DNA of 64,000 bases from positions 56,001 to 120,000 of the forward strand of contig JAOBSW010000839.1 in NCBI GenBank assembly GCA_026214975.1. Reading direction: 5' to 3'. The notes under the pieces were generated by a model. It worked only from the letters and a program-made list of their open reading frames with translations. It did not search any database and had not been told where the DNA came from. Positions 48,915-59,000 of the stretch are shown here, piece after piece. Each line of letters starts with the position of its first letter. Positions within the stretch are counted from its first letter, which is position 1. The translations under genes and the position numbers were made by a program. Source of the DNA: Gentiana macrophylla (taxonomy: Eukaryota; Streptophyta; Magnoliopsida; Gentianales; Gentianaceae).

Positions 48915-50242
48915 TTGGAAGACCAAAGACTAATTGATCTAAGAGGCGGTGGTATCGCCCCACACACAACAAAGATGAAATTCCCAACTTTCGATGGAGA
49001 AGCTACTGTTAAAGGGGACGTAGACGCTGCTAAGAATTGCTACACAGCCACGATCAGTGGAAAAATTAAAGTGCAGCAGGTGACGATGGAAGACCTGGTT
49101 CCGGATGAAGAAAAAAGTTGGCAGTCCAACGATCCTGTGGAATCAATAATGCTAAATGAACTGGACCCTGAATCCACAGTCAGGATAGGATCTTGGATAC
49201 CGGCTGAACAGAAGCAGATGTTGATCAGCATTTTGAAAGATTATCAAGATGTGTTTGCGTGGAAGGAAAGTGATATGCCTGGATTGTCAACAGAGTTGGC
49301 AGTCCATAAGCTCAACATCGACCCAACCAGGAAACCAGTGAAACAAAAGAAGAGATCATTTGCCCCAGAAAGAATACAGGCTGTCCAACAAGAAGTGGAA
49401 AAATTGTTGCAGGCCAACATGATTAAAGAGGTTATCTACCCAGAATGGCTAGCAAACCCAGTGTTAGTCAAGAAACCGGATGGCAGTTGGAGAATGTGTG
49501 TGGACTTCACAGATTTAAACAAAGCTTGTCCTAAAGATAGTTACACTTCCCCTAGAATTGACAGGCTAGTAGACTCTACAGTTGGTTATGAGATTTTTTC
49601 TTTTTTAGATGCTTATAAGGGATATCATCAGATTATGATGGTGTAAAAACTGCCTTTATTACTGGATTTGGTTCCTACTACTATGTGTCTATGCCTTTCG
49701 GATTAAAGAATGCAGGGGCTACCTACCAAAGGGCAGTCAATACCATTTTCAAACAACTGATTGGAAAATATATGGAAGTATACGTGGATGATCTATTGAT
49801 CAAGAGCAGGACTCTTGACCAATATTTGAAAGATGTAGCAGAGGTTTGCCAAGTTTTAAGACAAACAGGAATGAAATTGAACCCAAAAAAGTGTACTTTT
49901 GGAGTAAGGTCAGGCAAATTCCTGGGTTATATGATATCTAAAGAAGGTATCAGGGCCAATCCTGATAAATTGGAAGCTTTGAAGACCATGCCTGAACCGA
50001 AGAATATCAAAGAAGTTCAGCGATTAACAGGAAGATTAGCAGCTCTAAACCGATTCTTGTCGAAATCTGCACAGAAATCATTTCCATTCTTCAAAATTCA
50101 TAGGAAGGCCAGTCCGTTTGAGTGGAATGAAGAATGTAAACAGGCTTTTCAGGAGTTAAAAGATCATATCAGTCACTTGCCAACTCTAACTCCTCCACAG
50201 GAAGGTGAGATACTGTTCCTTTACTTGTCCTTTTGCAATTAA
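48915..50242 (+). pseudogene. Tat reverse transcriptase
   Basis: The first piece (48915-49646) has the linker and RT start: FAWKESDMPGLSTELAVHKL, VLVKKPDGSWRMCVDFTDLN, FSFLDAYKGYHQI. A small deletion near 49645 shifts the frame. The second piece (49685-50242) has MPFGLKNAGATYQRAVN, the catalytic YVDDLLIKS (residues 33-41) and the thumb (KCTFGVRSGKFLGYMIS). It ends at an in-frame TAA (50240-50242), after which the same frame continues as the first RNase H. Confidence 0.92.
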
Positions 50243-50254
50243 GTAGTAAGTGCT

Positions 50255-52318
50255 GTGTTGGTAAAGCAACATGGCATGATACAAAGACCAGTATATTTTG
50301 TAAGCAAAGCCCTACAAGGGCCCGAGATTAGATATTCTGAGGTGGAGAAATTGGTCTTAGCCCTAGTACATGCCACAAGGAAATTGAGACCGTACTTCCA
50401 AAGTCATCCAGTGATTGTGTTAACAAACCAACCTTTGAAGCAAATTTTGGAGAAACCAGACAAGTCTAGAAGACTAGCAAAGTGGGTAGTTGAATTGGCA
50501 GGATTTGATATCGAGTACAAACCAAGAACATCAATTAAAGCTCAAGCATTAGCTGATTTCTTGGCAGAAGAGAAAGCCTTGGCTATAGAGCAAGAGGCTG
50601 AGAAGAACAAGGCTGAAAAGAACGAAGCTGAACAGTGGCAACTTTATGTGGATGGAGCTTCCAACAAAGAAGGAGCAGGAGCAGGACTCATACTCATTAG
50701 CCCAAAAGGTGAAGAATTCCCGTACGCTCTTCATTTTGACTTTCAGGCTACTAATAATGAGGCAGAATATGAAGCTTTGATAACTGGATTGAACTTAGCA
50801 CAAAAGTTAGGCGTGCAAAATTTGAAATTCTACATAGACTCACAGCTGGTAACAAATCATATCAAGGGAGAGTATGAGGCAAAAGAAGGCCCCATGAAAA
50901 AGTACCTTGTAGTGGCACAGAAGAAATTACAGAATTTCTTAACAATAGAAGTGGAACAGATAACTCGGGCCCAAAATATCAGAGCAGATGCTTTATCAAA
51001 GCTAGGATCGAATTTCTTGTCCCACAAGAAGGTGTTGGTTGAGCAGTTGAAGCACAAGAGTTGTGATGAGATTGAAGTACAACCAATCACACATGCAGAA
51101 ACTTGGATGGATCCGATTGTAGTATATCTAAGAGATGGAAGACTACCTGAAGACAAAGTACATGCCAGAAAATTGATAAGACTCTCAGCCAGGTATGCTC
51201 TATTCAACGACGTTCTGTACAGAATATCCTATGCAGCACCTTGGTTGAGATGCGTTACTCCAGATGAGGGAGATTATGTATTAAGAGAAATCCATCTCGG
51301 AATTTGTGGAAATCATTTGGGAGCAAGAGCTCTGGCCAGGAAATGTAGGCTTTACGGTTATTACTGGCCAAAAATGCAAGATGACCCAGAGAATCTGGTC
51401 AGAACTTGCCGGACATGCCAGGTGCATAGTAATTTATCACATAACCCTGTACAGGAGAAGATACCAATCGTATCCCCATGGCCTTTTGATCAATGGGGAG
51501 TGGACTTAGTGGGCCCACTACCCCGAGCACCGGGAAATTTCAAGTTTTTAGTGGTGGCAGTGGACTATTTCACAAAGTGGGTGGAAGCTGAACCCTTAAC
51601 CACCATCACAGCTAACCAAATACAGAAGTTCCTATAGAGAAATATTCTATGCAGGTATGGGATCCCTAAAGTTCTCATTTCTGATAATGGCACACAATTT
51701 AAAGATCAAGGAGTGCAAACTTGGTGCTCCCACCTAGGAATCTCCCAACATTTTACATCAGTGGCCTATCCTCAAGCCAATGGGCAGGTAGAACAAACCA
51801 ACAGGCAGATAAAACAGGGACTGAAGAAAAGGTTGGAACAAGAGGGATCTCATTGGGTAGACCACCTTCCAAATATCTTGTGGGCATATAGAACCACCCC
51901 AAACACTGCTACACAAGAAACTCCATACTCCTTAGCATATGGATGTGAGGCAGTAATACCAGCAGAGATTGGACACAAGTCTCCCAGAACCGAATTGTAC
52001 TGTCCAGAAGCTCAAGAAGTAGACATGCCGCATCTCAAAGATGAGCTGGAGCATAAAAGGGACGTAGCCTTGATACAGATGGCCAAATACAAGCAGAGGA
52101 TTGCTCAGTACTACAACTCCAAAGTTAAAGGTACGTATTTTAAAGAAGGTGATTTAGTTCTGAGGCGAAATGAGGCCAGCAAGCAAGGTCCCACTGGAAA
52201 GCTAGACCCAAATTGGGAAGGTCCTTATAAAATTATCAAAGTGCATGGAAAAGGATCCTATCAACTAGCTAATGCCTCTGGCAAAACTGTTCCTAGAAGT
52301 TGGAATGCTGTCATTTAA
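50255..52318 (+). pseudogene. Tat RNase H, second (archaeal-like) RNase H, integrase
   Basis: The ORF 50255-51637 (460 codons) begins in the first RNase H (YFVSKALQGPEIRYSEVEK, QALADFLAEE). The second RNase H follows (LYVDGASNKEGAGAGLILI, NNEAEYEALITGL, FYIDSQLV), then the integrase zinc-binding region (CRTCQVH) and core (WGVDLVGPLPRAPGNFKFL). One in-frame TAG (51635-51637) interrupts the core where Trp is expected; the frame then continues with LISDNGTQF, the Glu in NGQVEQTNRQ, and the C-terminus (KEGDLVLRRNEA, NWEGPYKI) to 52318. The DDE residues are all present. The two RNase H domains identify the Tat lineage. Confidence 0.92.
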
Positions 52319-52440
52319 GGAAATTTTTTCCTTAAAGTAATTTCATTTTTTCTAAGTAATGCTACCTTGAATATAGATCTATGTTAATTCTGTGATTATT
52401 ATATGGTATTTTAACTTGTGTTGAAACATGAAACTAAAAA
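52319..52440 (+). other. Tat spacer after integrase
   Basis: AT-rich 3' untranslated sequence between the integrase stop and the tandem repeat. No ORF. Confidence 0.5.
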
Positions 52441-52890
52441 CATAACATGGCGGCGCAAGGATTCTGGGCAGAAGTCCCACTTAAAAAATGTAAGTGCCAA
52501 ACTTGCAGTGCAAGGGCACTCTGGGACAGAGGACCCAATTAAAAAGCACACAAAGGCTAAACTTGCAACGCAAGAAAATTCTGTGCAGAGCACAGAATAG
52601 GAAATTATAAATGCCAAACTTGCAGTGCAAGGGCAGAGGACTCACATTAAAAACACACAAATATTAAACTTGCAGCGCAATAAAATTCAGTGCAGAGCAC
52701 ATAATAAAAATATAAAGATACAAAACTCGCAGTGCGAGGACATCCTGGGCAAAGGACCCACATTAAAAACACAAGTGTTAAACTTGCTGCATAGTGATAA
52801 ACTTGCAGTGCAAGAGTATTCTGGGCAGAAGCTAAAAATTAAGAAGCTAAGGATAAAAAATCCTAACTTCTTTGCAGCGCAACATGAAGG
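52441..52890 (+). repeat. Degenerate tandem repeat (about 57 bp) with CTTGCAGTGCAAG palindromes
   Basis: Units of about 50-60 bp carry AAACTTGCAGTGCAAG, then TTCTGGGCAGAG and CCCACATTAAAAACACA. Palindromic cores lie at 52502, 52562, 52619, 52669, 52726 and 52802. At 52726-52738 the core is CTCGCAGTGCGAG, with both arms changed in a matching way. Tandem repeats in the 3' untranslated region are common in Tat elements. Confidence 0.8.
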
Positions 52891-53080
52891 TAAAGATGAA
52901 CGATTATCAAAGCGAGTATCAAATTCAAGGGCATATATTCAGAAGTCCAATCCCAAAAATTTCAAAGATCAAAATACATCAAAAGCTGAGGGCTAAAAAG
53001 AGTTATTACATCAAAAGCTGTACAGAGCAGCAAAAATTCATAGTTCAAGAAAACATGTAAATCAAGAGGTAGGAGGAGCT

Positions 53081-53143
53081 GAAGGCTGAGCAGACTTCTC
53101 TGAAGGCTGAGCAGATTTTTCAGAAGGCTGAGCGGATTTCTTT
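53081..53143 (-). repeat. 21-bp repeat, three copies, coding
   Basis: GAAGGCTGAGC begins at 53081, 53102 and 53123. In the antisense gene this encodes three tandem 7-residue SEKSAQP-like repeats before the C-terminal stop at 53062-53064. Confidence 0.85.
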
Positions 53144-53766
53144 TTAGCATACTTGCTAATTATGTCTTCTCCGCTTTTATACTCGTCATATCGCTTTGTT
53201 TAGATTTCACCCGCTTTCTTATCATACAACCTGTGATTAGGCAAAGTGTTAATCACCAGGTCAGCAGGTTTGGCCTCATCAACGCCGAGTGTATATCCTC
53301 TACGCAGCGCCGGAGCTATGATGATTTGGATTTCTTCATAGGTTTGAGGAGAAGATTTGTACCCAGCAACAACCTTCTGGACAACATTCTGGGCAGGAAT
53401 TTCCTCCATCTGCCTCAGAGTTTCGTCAAAGTCAGCTTTCATCTTCTTAACTGTGGTAAGATGTTGTAGGTGCTCCTCATCAATTTTCTTCAGACGCTGA
53501 TCTCTCAATTTCAACTGCTCCTCCTGAGTAAAGATCAAGCCCTCAGCTTTGGCAAGATCAGACTTCAATCTCTCAATCTCCAGATGAGCAGCGAGATTGG
53601 CTTCTTCCAAACTGGCCACCTTAGCATTGGCCTCATGGTTGGATTCCTCCAAACTAGCCACCTTAGCATTGGCCTCGTCCAACTAAATTACCTTGAGCTG
53701 CAGAGCAGAAATGTCTTTGGCCATGCTAGCTGTTTTCTTATGCAAGGCCTTACCCAGGCGGTAACA

Positions 53767-53837
53767 CTGCAAAAGAAAGTGTCTTATAGCCAAATGAAAT
53801 GAAAGGAAAAATGAAAACTTTATGAAAAGCCACTTAC
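53767..53837 (-). other. Predicted intron 2 of the antisense gene (71 bp)
   Basis: Donor TCT|GTAAGT and acceptor TTTCTTTTGCAG|TGT with a T-rich tract. Splicing joins the FDFDDMSADDFADS exon end to an open exon in the same phase, whereas unspliced reading meets a stop within eight codons. Confidence 0.65.
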
Positions 53838-54240
53838 AGAATCTGCAAAATCATCAGCAGACATATCATCAAAGTCGAAAGAGGAACCGCTTGCAGAACT
53901 GCCAGAGGGAGTGGATCTATGCCTCTTCTTCTGCCTTTGGGAAACGATCCTGAGGGGAACTGCATCCAGCCCAGTAGTTTGACCCCCGGGGAGATCTTCT
54001 TCAACAATCAAATCCACAGGGTTAACGGTGCTCAGAGTATTCTGCTCAGAAGGATTAGCGGTAGGAACATCTTCCGCCGCAAGCCAGATGCGAGCAGTGC
54101 CTATCTCGCATCCTCTTGTGCGACGTAAACGTTATCACCTCCTGGAATAACGGACAAAGTCCGCTCAGAATCTTCTACCATCTGTTCCGGTTCCTCCTCC
54201 TCGTCAACATCGATATTGATCAAGTCATCTACATTGGCCA

Positions 54241-54305
54241 CTACAAAAACGAAGGAATCATTAATTATTATCAAAAATCAAAACAAAATGCAAGTACAAA
54301 CATAC
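54241..54305 (-). other. Predicted intron 1 of the antisense gene (65 bp)
   Basis: Donor AAAT|GTATGT and acceptor TTCGTTTTTGTAG|TGG, T-rich throughout. The join restores a continuous frame from VEFSKKQYRK into the acidic exon 2. The length is close to the minimum for plant introns. Confidence 0.6.
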
Positions 54306-55321
54306 ATTTTCTGTACTGTTTCTTGGAGAACTCCACGTAGCCAACAGCCCTGCCCGAATGAAGTGGCAAAGATCTATCGAAGCGTAACTTATGAAGTCTA
54401 GGTTGAGGGAAATTTTGTTACTGAAAAGATATTGGGACAGCGTAGCACTAATAGAGTCTTCCAGTTTGTCTTTCATGGAAGAGGTATTCCATCGCCCCAA
54501 GGTGGCATCCGAATTGTGCTTCACAAAGAAAAAGTGTTCTTGCCACTTTTTGTTAGTCTTATCTTTGCCAGTCATTGGGATGATCGGTGCACTGGCCCTA
54601 CGACAGAAATGATACCACCCCCCACTACCCTGTGTCAATATGCACTGGTAGAAATTTCTAAACAACTTTACAGAGAAAGAGGTGGTGTTTAGACGACACC
54701 AAATCATGAAACCTACCAAAAATTTAACACTGTTTGGATGTATCTGACCAACTCCTAATTTGTAATACCTCATTACCTCAACATATCCAGGGGCAGAGGA
54801 AACCTTAACCCACTGTGAAGCTGATCAGCATATACTATGCAGAAACCAGCCGGAGGGTTGTAAGCATTCTCAGTCGGTTTAGGGAGAACAACTTCGAAAG
54901 GCTCAGTACATATCTTATAGGTTTTTAATAAACCAGACATCTCAGTCTTGGTCATTTTGCTGGCAACACCGTGGCAAGCCATTATTGCTTTGGTTTTGTC
55001 AAATCGAGTAATTTCTCTCTTTAAGGTGTTTAGAAAGGCAGTGTGATCTTCTGGATACTGGTGTACGATTGAAGTGGGAGTGAATATCCCAGGAGGCAAA
55101 AGGTGAGGTGGCAAAAGGCACAATGGGTTATCTCCAAAAGTGGAGGTGTTTTTTAAATCAATTAAGGAGGATGGATGATCGAAATTTATTACAGGTTCAG
55201 GGCAAAACACAGGGTTAGACGAATTCACTTCCTCACTGTCTATGGCTCTGGATATTTTCTCTGGGGATTCAAACAATTTCTCTACAGATTCACTAGAAGC
55301 AGTATTGGCTCTCAAACTCAT

Positions 55322-55583
55322 GAAAGATCAACGATTTAAAGGAAATGCAGAATAAAATAGATAGAGACTTACTTGCGGTTGCAGAGAGGCGTTTCCAAAA
55401 GTTTAAATTATAAGAGTAATGTGGAAAGAGAAATAGTTATGTGACAAGAAATGAAGCGACGTAAGGGTTTAGTCTACGGTTATAATGATAACGGATGGGT
55501 GCAACTTGGCCTCGTTTCGCGTAATATTAATAACGGAAGCAGAAGCGTTTCAGGCTAGGGCAGCTGTAAAGCAGTCCACCCTA
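55322..55583. other. Tat spacer upstream of the antisense gene
   Basis: About 260 bases between the antisense start codon and the polypurine tract. They would hold the antisense promoter if it is transcribed. A weak CTTATAATTT element lies near 55405 (minus). Nothing else is recognisable. Confidence 0.35.
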
Positions 55584-55598
55584 GTCTGGGGGGACTTA
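55584..55598 (+). other. Polypurine tract of the Tat element
   Basis: GTCTGGGGGGACTTA immediately before the LTR start TGATGATAT. Confidence 0.75.
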
Positions 55599-56094
55599 TG
55601 ATGATATATGGGCCCACCATTGGGTCGGATTATTTGTAATTGGGCCAGGCCCAAAGTTAGATAATAAAGATAAACGAGCCATTCAAGCCAGACCACCAAG
55701 TGCTGACCAGATCAAGACGCTGGACAGAATAGTCGGAGGAGCAGGACTCCACCGTGTTCTGACCAGAATGGCTTATGGATAGAATAACAGGCTGAACGTG
55801 GTGAAGACTGGGTCAACAACGTCTCAACTGTTTACGGACGTGGGTAGACCCCACGCCCGAAGATAATCGATAATAACTTCCCAAAGACGTCCAGGAAGAG
55901 ACACACGATCTGCTCTTATATAAAGAACACCCTGAACTACGAGGGGGACTTGATTCCAGTTTATCACTTAAATTGGATACGTAGGCAGCTCTCTCAAGAG
56001 TTCAGTCCAAATTATACCCAAACATTCGTGTTCTTACATTATTTTCCTAATTAGAATTACCCAATTACCCGTTTGTAAAATTCGTACTACATCA
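55599..56094 (+). repeat. 3' LTR of the Tat element
   Basis: 496 bp, partner of 46484-46979, about 97% identical by eye. TATA box TATATAAA at 55917-55924. It is followed by ACAAT and satellite. Confidence 0.95.
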
Positions 56095-59000
56095 ACAATA
56101 ATATACAAAAAGTAGTAAACCCCTGTTTTGAGTAAACTCTACTATACAATTATATACAAAAAGTTGTAAACCCCCGTATTGAGTAAACTCTACTATACAA
56201 TTATATACAAAAAGTTGTAAACCTCAGTTTTGAGTGAACTCTACTATAATTATATACATAAAGTTGTAAACCCCCGTTTTGTGTGAACTCTAATACAATA
56301 ATATACAAAAAGTTGTAAACCCCCGTTTTGAGTAAACTCTGCTATACAATTATATACAAAAAGTTGTAAATCTCCGTTTTGAGTGAACTCTACTATAATT
56401 ATATACAAAAAGTTGTTAACCCCTGTTTTGAGTAAACTATGATACAATAATATACAAAAAGTTGTAAATCCCCGTTTTGAGTAAACTCTGCTATTCAATT
56501 ATTTACAAAAATTTGTAAACCTCCGTTTTGAGTGAACTCTACTATAATTATATAGAAAAAGTTGTAAACCCCCGTTTTGAGTAAACTCTACTATAGAATT
56601 ATATACAAAAAGTAGTAAACCCCCGTTTTGAGTAAACTCTAATACAATAATATACAAAAAGTTGTAAACCCCCATTTTGAGTAAACTCTACTATACAATT
56701 ATTTACAAAAAGTTATAATCCCCCGTTTTGAGTAAACTCTACTACAATTATATACAAAAAGTTGTAAACCCGCATTTTGAGTGAACTCTAATACAAAAAT
56801 ATACAAAAAGTTGTAAACCCCCGTTTTGAGTAAAATCTACTATACAATTATATACAAAAAGTTGTAAACCCCCGTTTTGAGTAAACTCTATTACAATAAT
56901 ATACAAAAAGTTGCAAATCCCCGTTTTGAGTAAACTCTACTAACAATTATTTACAAATAGTTGTAAACCCCCGTTTTGAGTAAACTCTATTATAATTATA
57001 TACAAAAAGGTTTAAACCTCCGTTTTGAGTGAACTCCACTATAATTATATACAAAAAGTTGTAAGCCCCCGTTTTGAGTAAACTCTAATACAATAATATA
57101 CAAAAAGTTGTAAACCGCTGTTTTGAGAAAACTCTACTATACAATTATTTACAAAAAGTTGTAAACCCCCGTTTTGAGGAAACTCAACTATACAATTATA
57201 TACAAAAAGTTGTAAACCTCCGTTTTGAGTGAACTCTACTAGAATTATATACAAAAAGTTGTAAACCCCCGTTTTGAGTAAACTCTAATACAATAATATA
57301 CAAAAAGTTGTAAACCCCCGTTTTGAGTAAACTCCACTATACAATTATATACAAGAAGTTGTAAACCCTCGGTTTGAATAAACTCTAATACAATAAAATA
57401 CAAAAAGTTCTAAACCCTCGTTTTGAGTAAACTCTACTTTACAATAATTTACAAAGAGTTGTAAACCCCTGTTTTGAGTAAATTCTACTATTATTATATT
57501 CAAAAAGTTGTAAACCTCAGTTTTTCGTGAACTCTACTATAATTATATACAAAAAGTTGTTAACCCTCATTTTAAGTAAACTCTAATACAATAATATACA
57601 AAAAGTTGTAATTCCCTGTTTTGAGTAAACTCTACTATACAATTATTTAGAAAAATACCTCCGTTTTGAGTGAACTCAACTATAATTATATACAAAAATT
57701 TCTAATCCCCCGTTTGAGTAACCCTAATACAATAATATACAAAAAGGTGTAAACCCCCGTTTTGAGTATACTCTACTATACAATTATATACAAAAAGTTG
57801 TAAACCCCCGTTTTGAGTAAACTCTAATACAATAATATACAAAAAGTTGTAAACCCCCGTTTTTAGTAAACTCTACCATACAATTATTTAAAAAAAGTTG
57901 TAAACCCTCGTTTTGAGAAAACTTTACTATAATTATATACAAAAAGTTGTAATCCTCAGTTTTGAGTGAACTCTAATACAATAATATACAAAAAGTTGTA
58001 AACCCCCATTTTGAGTAAACTCTACTATACAATTATATACAAAAAGTTGTAAACCCTGTTTTATTGTACAAAAATTTGTAAACCCCCGTTTTGTGTAAAC
58101 TCTACTATACAATTATATGCAAAAAGTTGTAAACCCCTGTTTTGAGTAAACTCTAATACAATAATATACAAAAAGTTGTAAATCCCCGTTTTGAGTAAAC
58201 TCTACTATAAAATTATATACAAAATGTTGCAAACCCCCTTTTTGAGTAACTCTACTATAATTATATACAAAAAGTTGTTTGAGTAAACTCTACTATAATT
58301 ATATACAAAAGGTTGTAAACCCCCGGTTTCAGTGAACTCTAATACAATAATATACAAAAAGTTGTAAACCCCAATTTTGAGTAATTAACCCCCGTTTTGA
58401 GTAAGCTCTACTATACAATTATATATAAAAAGTTGTAAACCCCCATTTTGAGTAAACTCTAATACAGTAATATACAAAAAGTTGAAAACCCTCATTTTCA
58501 GTAAACTCTACTATATAATTATTTACAAAAAGTTGTAAACCCCCGTTTTGAGTAAACTCTATTATAATTATTTACAAAAAGTTGTAAACCTCCGTTTTGA
58601 GTGAACTCTACAATAATTATATACAAAAAGTTGTTAACCCTCGGTTTTAGTAAACTCCAATACAATAATATACAAAAAGTGGTAAATCCCTGATTTGAGT
58701 AATTCTATTATACAATTATTTAGGAAATACCTCCGTTTTGCATGAACTCTACTATAATATTATACACTAAGTTCTAAACCCCCGTTTTGAGTAAACCCTA
58801 ATACAATAATATACAAAATGTTGTAAACCTCTGTTTTGAGTAAACTTTACTATAATTATATACAAAAAGTTGTATACCTCCGTTTTGAGTTAACTCTTCT
58901 ATAATTATATACAAAAAGTTGTTACCCTCCGTTTTGAGTAAACTATAATACAATAATAGATAAAAAGTTGTAAATCCCAGTTTTAAGTAAACTCTACTAT

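Larger units (their letters stand above)
53062..55321 (-). pseudogene. Antisense gene of the Tat element ('putative gypsy type transposon' domain), three exons, broken
   Basis: On the strand opposite pol. Exon 1 (55321-54306) starts MSLRANTASSE and carries a region like the plant 'putative gypsy type transposon' domain: YADQLHSGLRFPLPLDML, then LGVGQIHPNSVKFLVGF. An 8-base tandem duplication (TGAGGTAA/TGAGGTAT, near 54770) splits it, and a further one-base slip lies near 54410. Exon 2 (54240-53838) is acidic, then basic (QRQKKRHRSTPSGSSASGSS). Exon 3 (53766-53062) is a long coiled coil (ANAKVASLEE repeats) ending in three copies of a 7-residue SEKSAQP repeat. Introns at 54305-54241 and 53837-53767 keep the frame. 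Stops lie near 54095, at 53683-53685 and near 53202. Antisense ORFs are known in Tat; their function is not. Confidence 0.75.
46484..56094 (+). mobile_element. Complete Tat-type Ty3/gypsy element with antisense gene, coding-defective
   Basis: 9,611 bp with two 496-bp LTRs (TGATG...CATCA), PBS, gag, protease, RT, RNase H, a second RNase H, integrase, a 3' tandem repeat, a long antisense gene, polypurine tract and ACAAT target duplication. The second RNase H and the antisense 3' ORF are known traits of the Tat lineage. The LTRs differ by roughly 15 bases plus small indels (about 3%), so this insertion is older than the chromovirus at 13795-20466. Stops and frameshifts occur throughout pol. It is inserted in satellite; excision with one TSD restores a unit. 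Confidence 0.95.

Noticed and set aside
52411..53060. Small plus-strand ORFs in the Tat 3' repeat
   Set aside because: They are translations of a degenerate tandem repeat and change frame between units.
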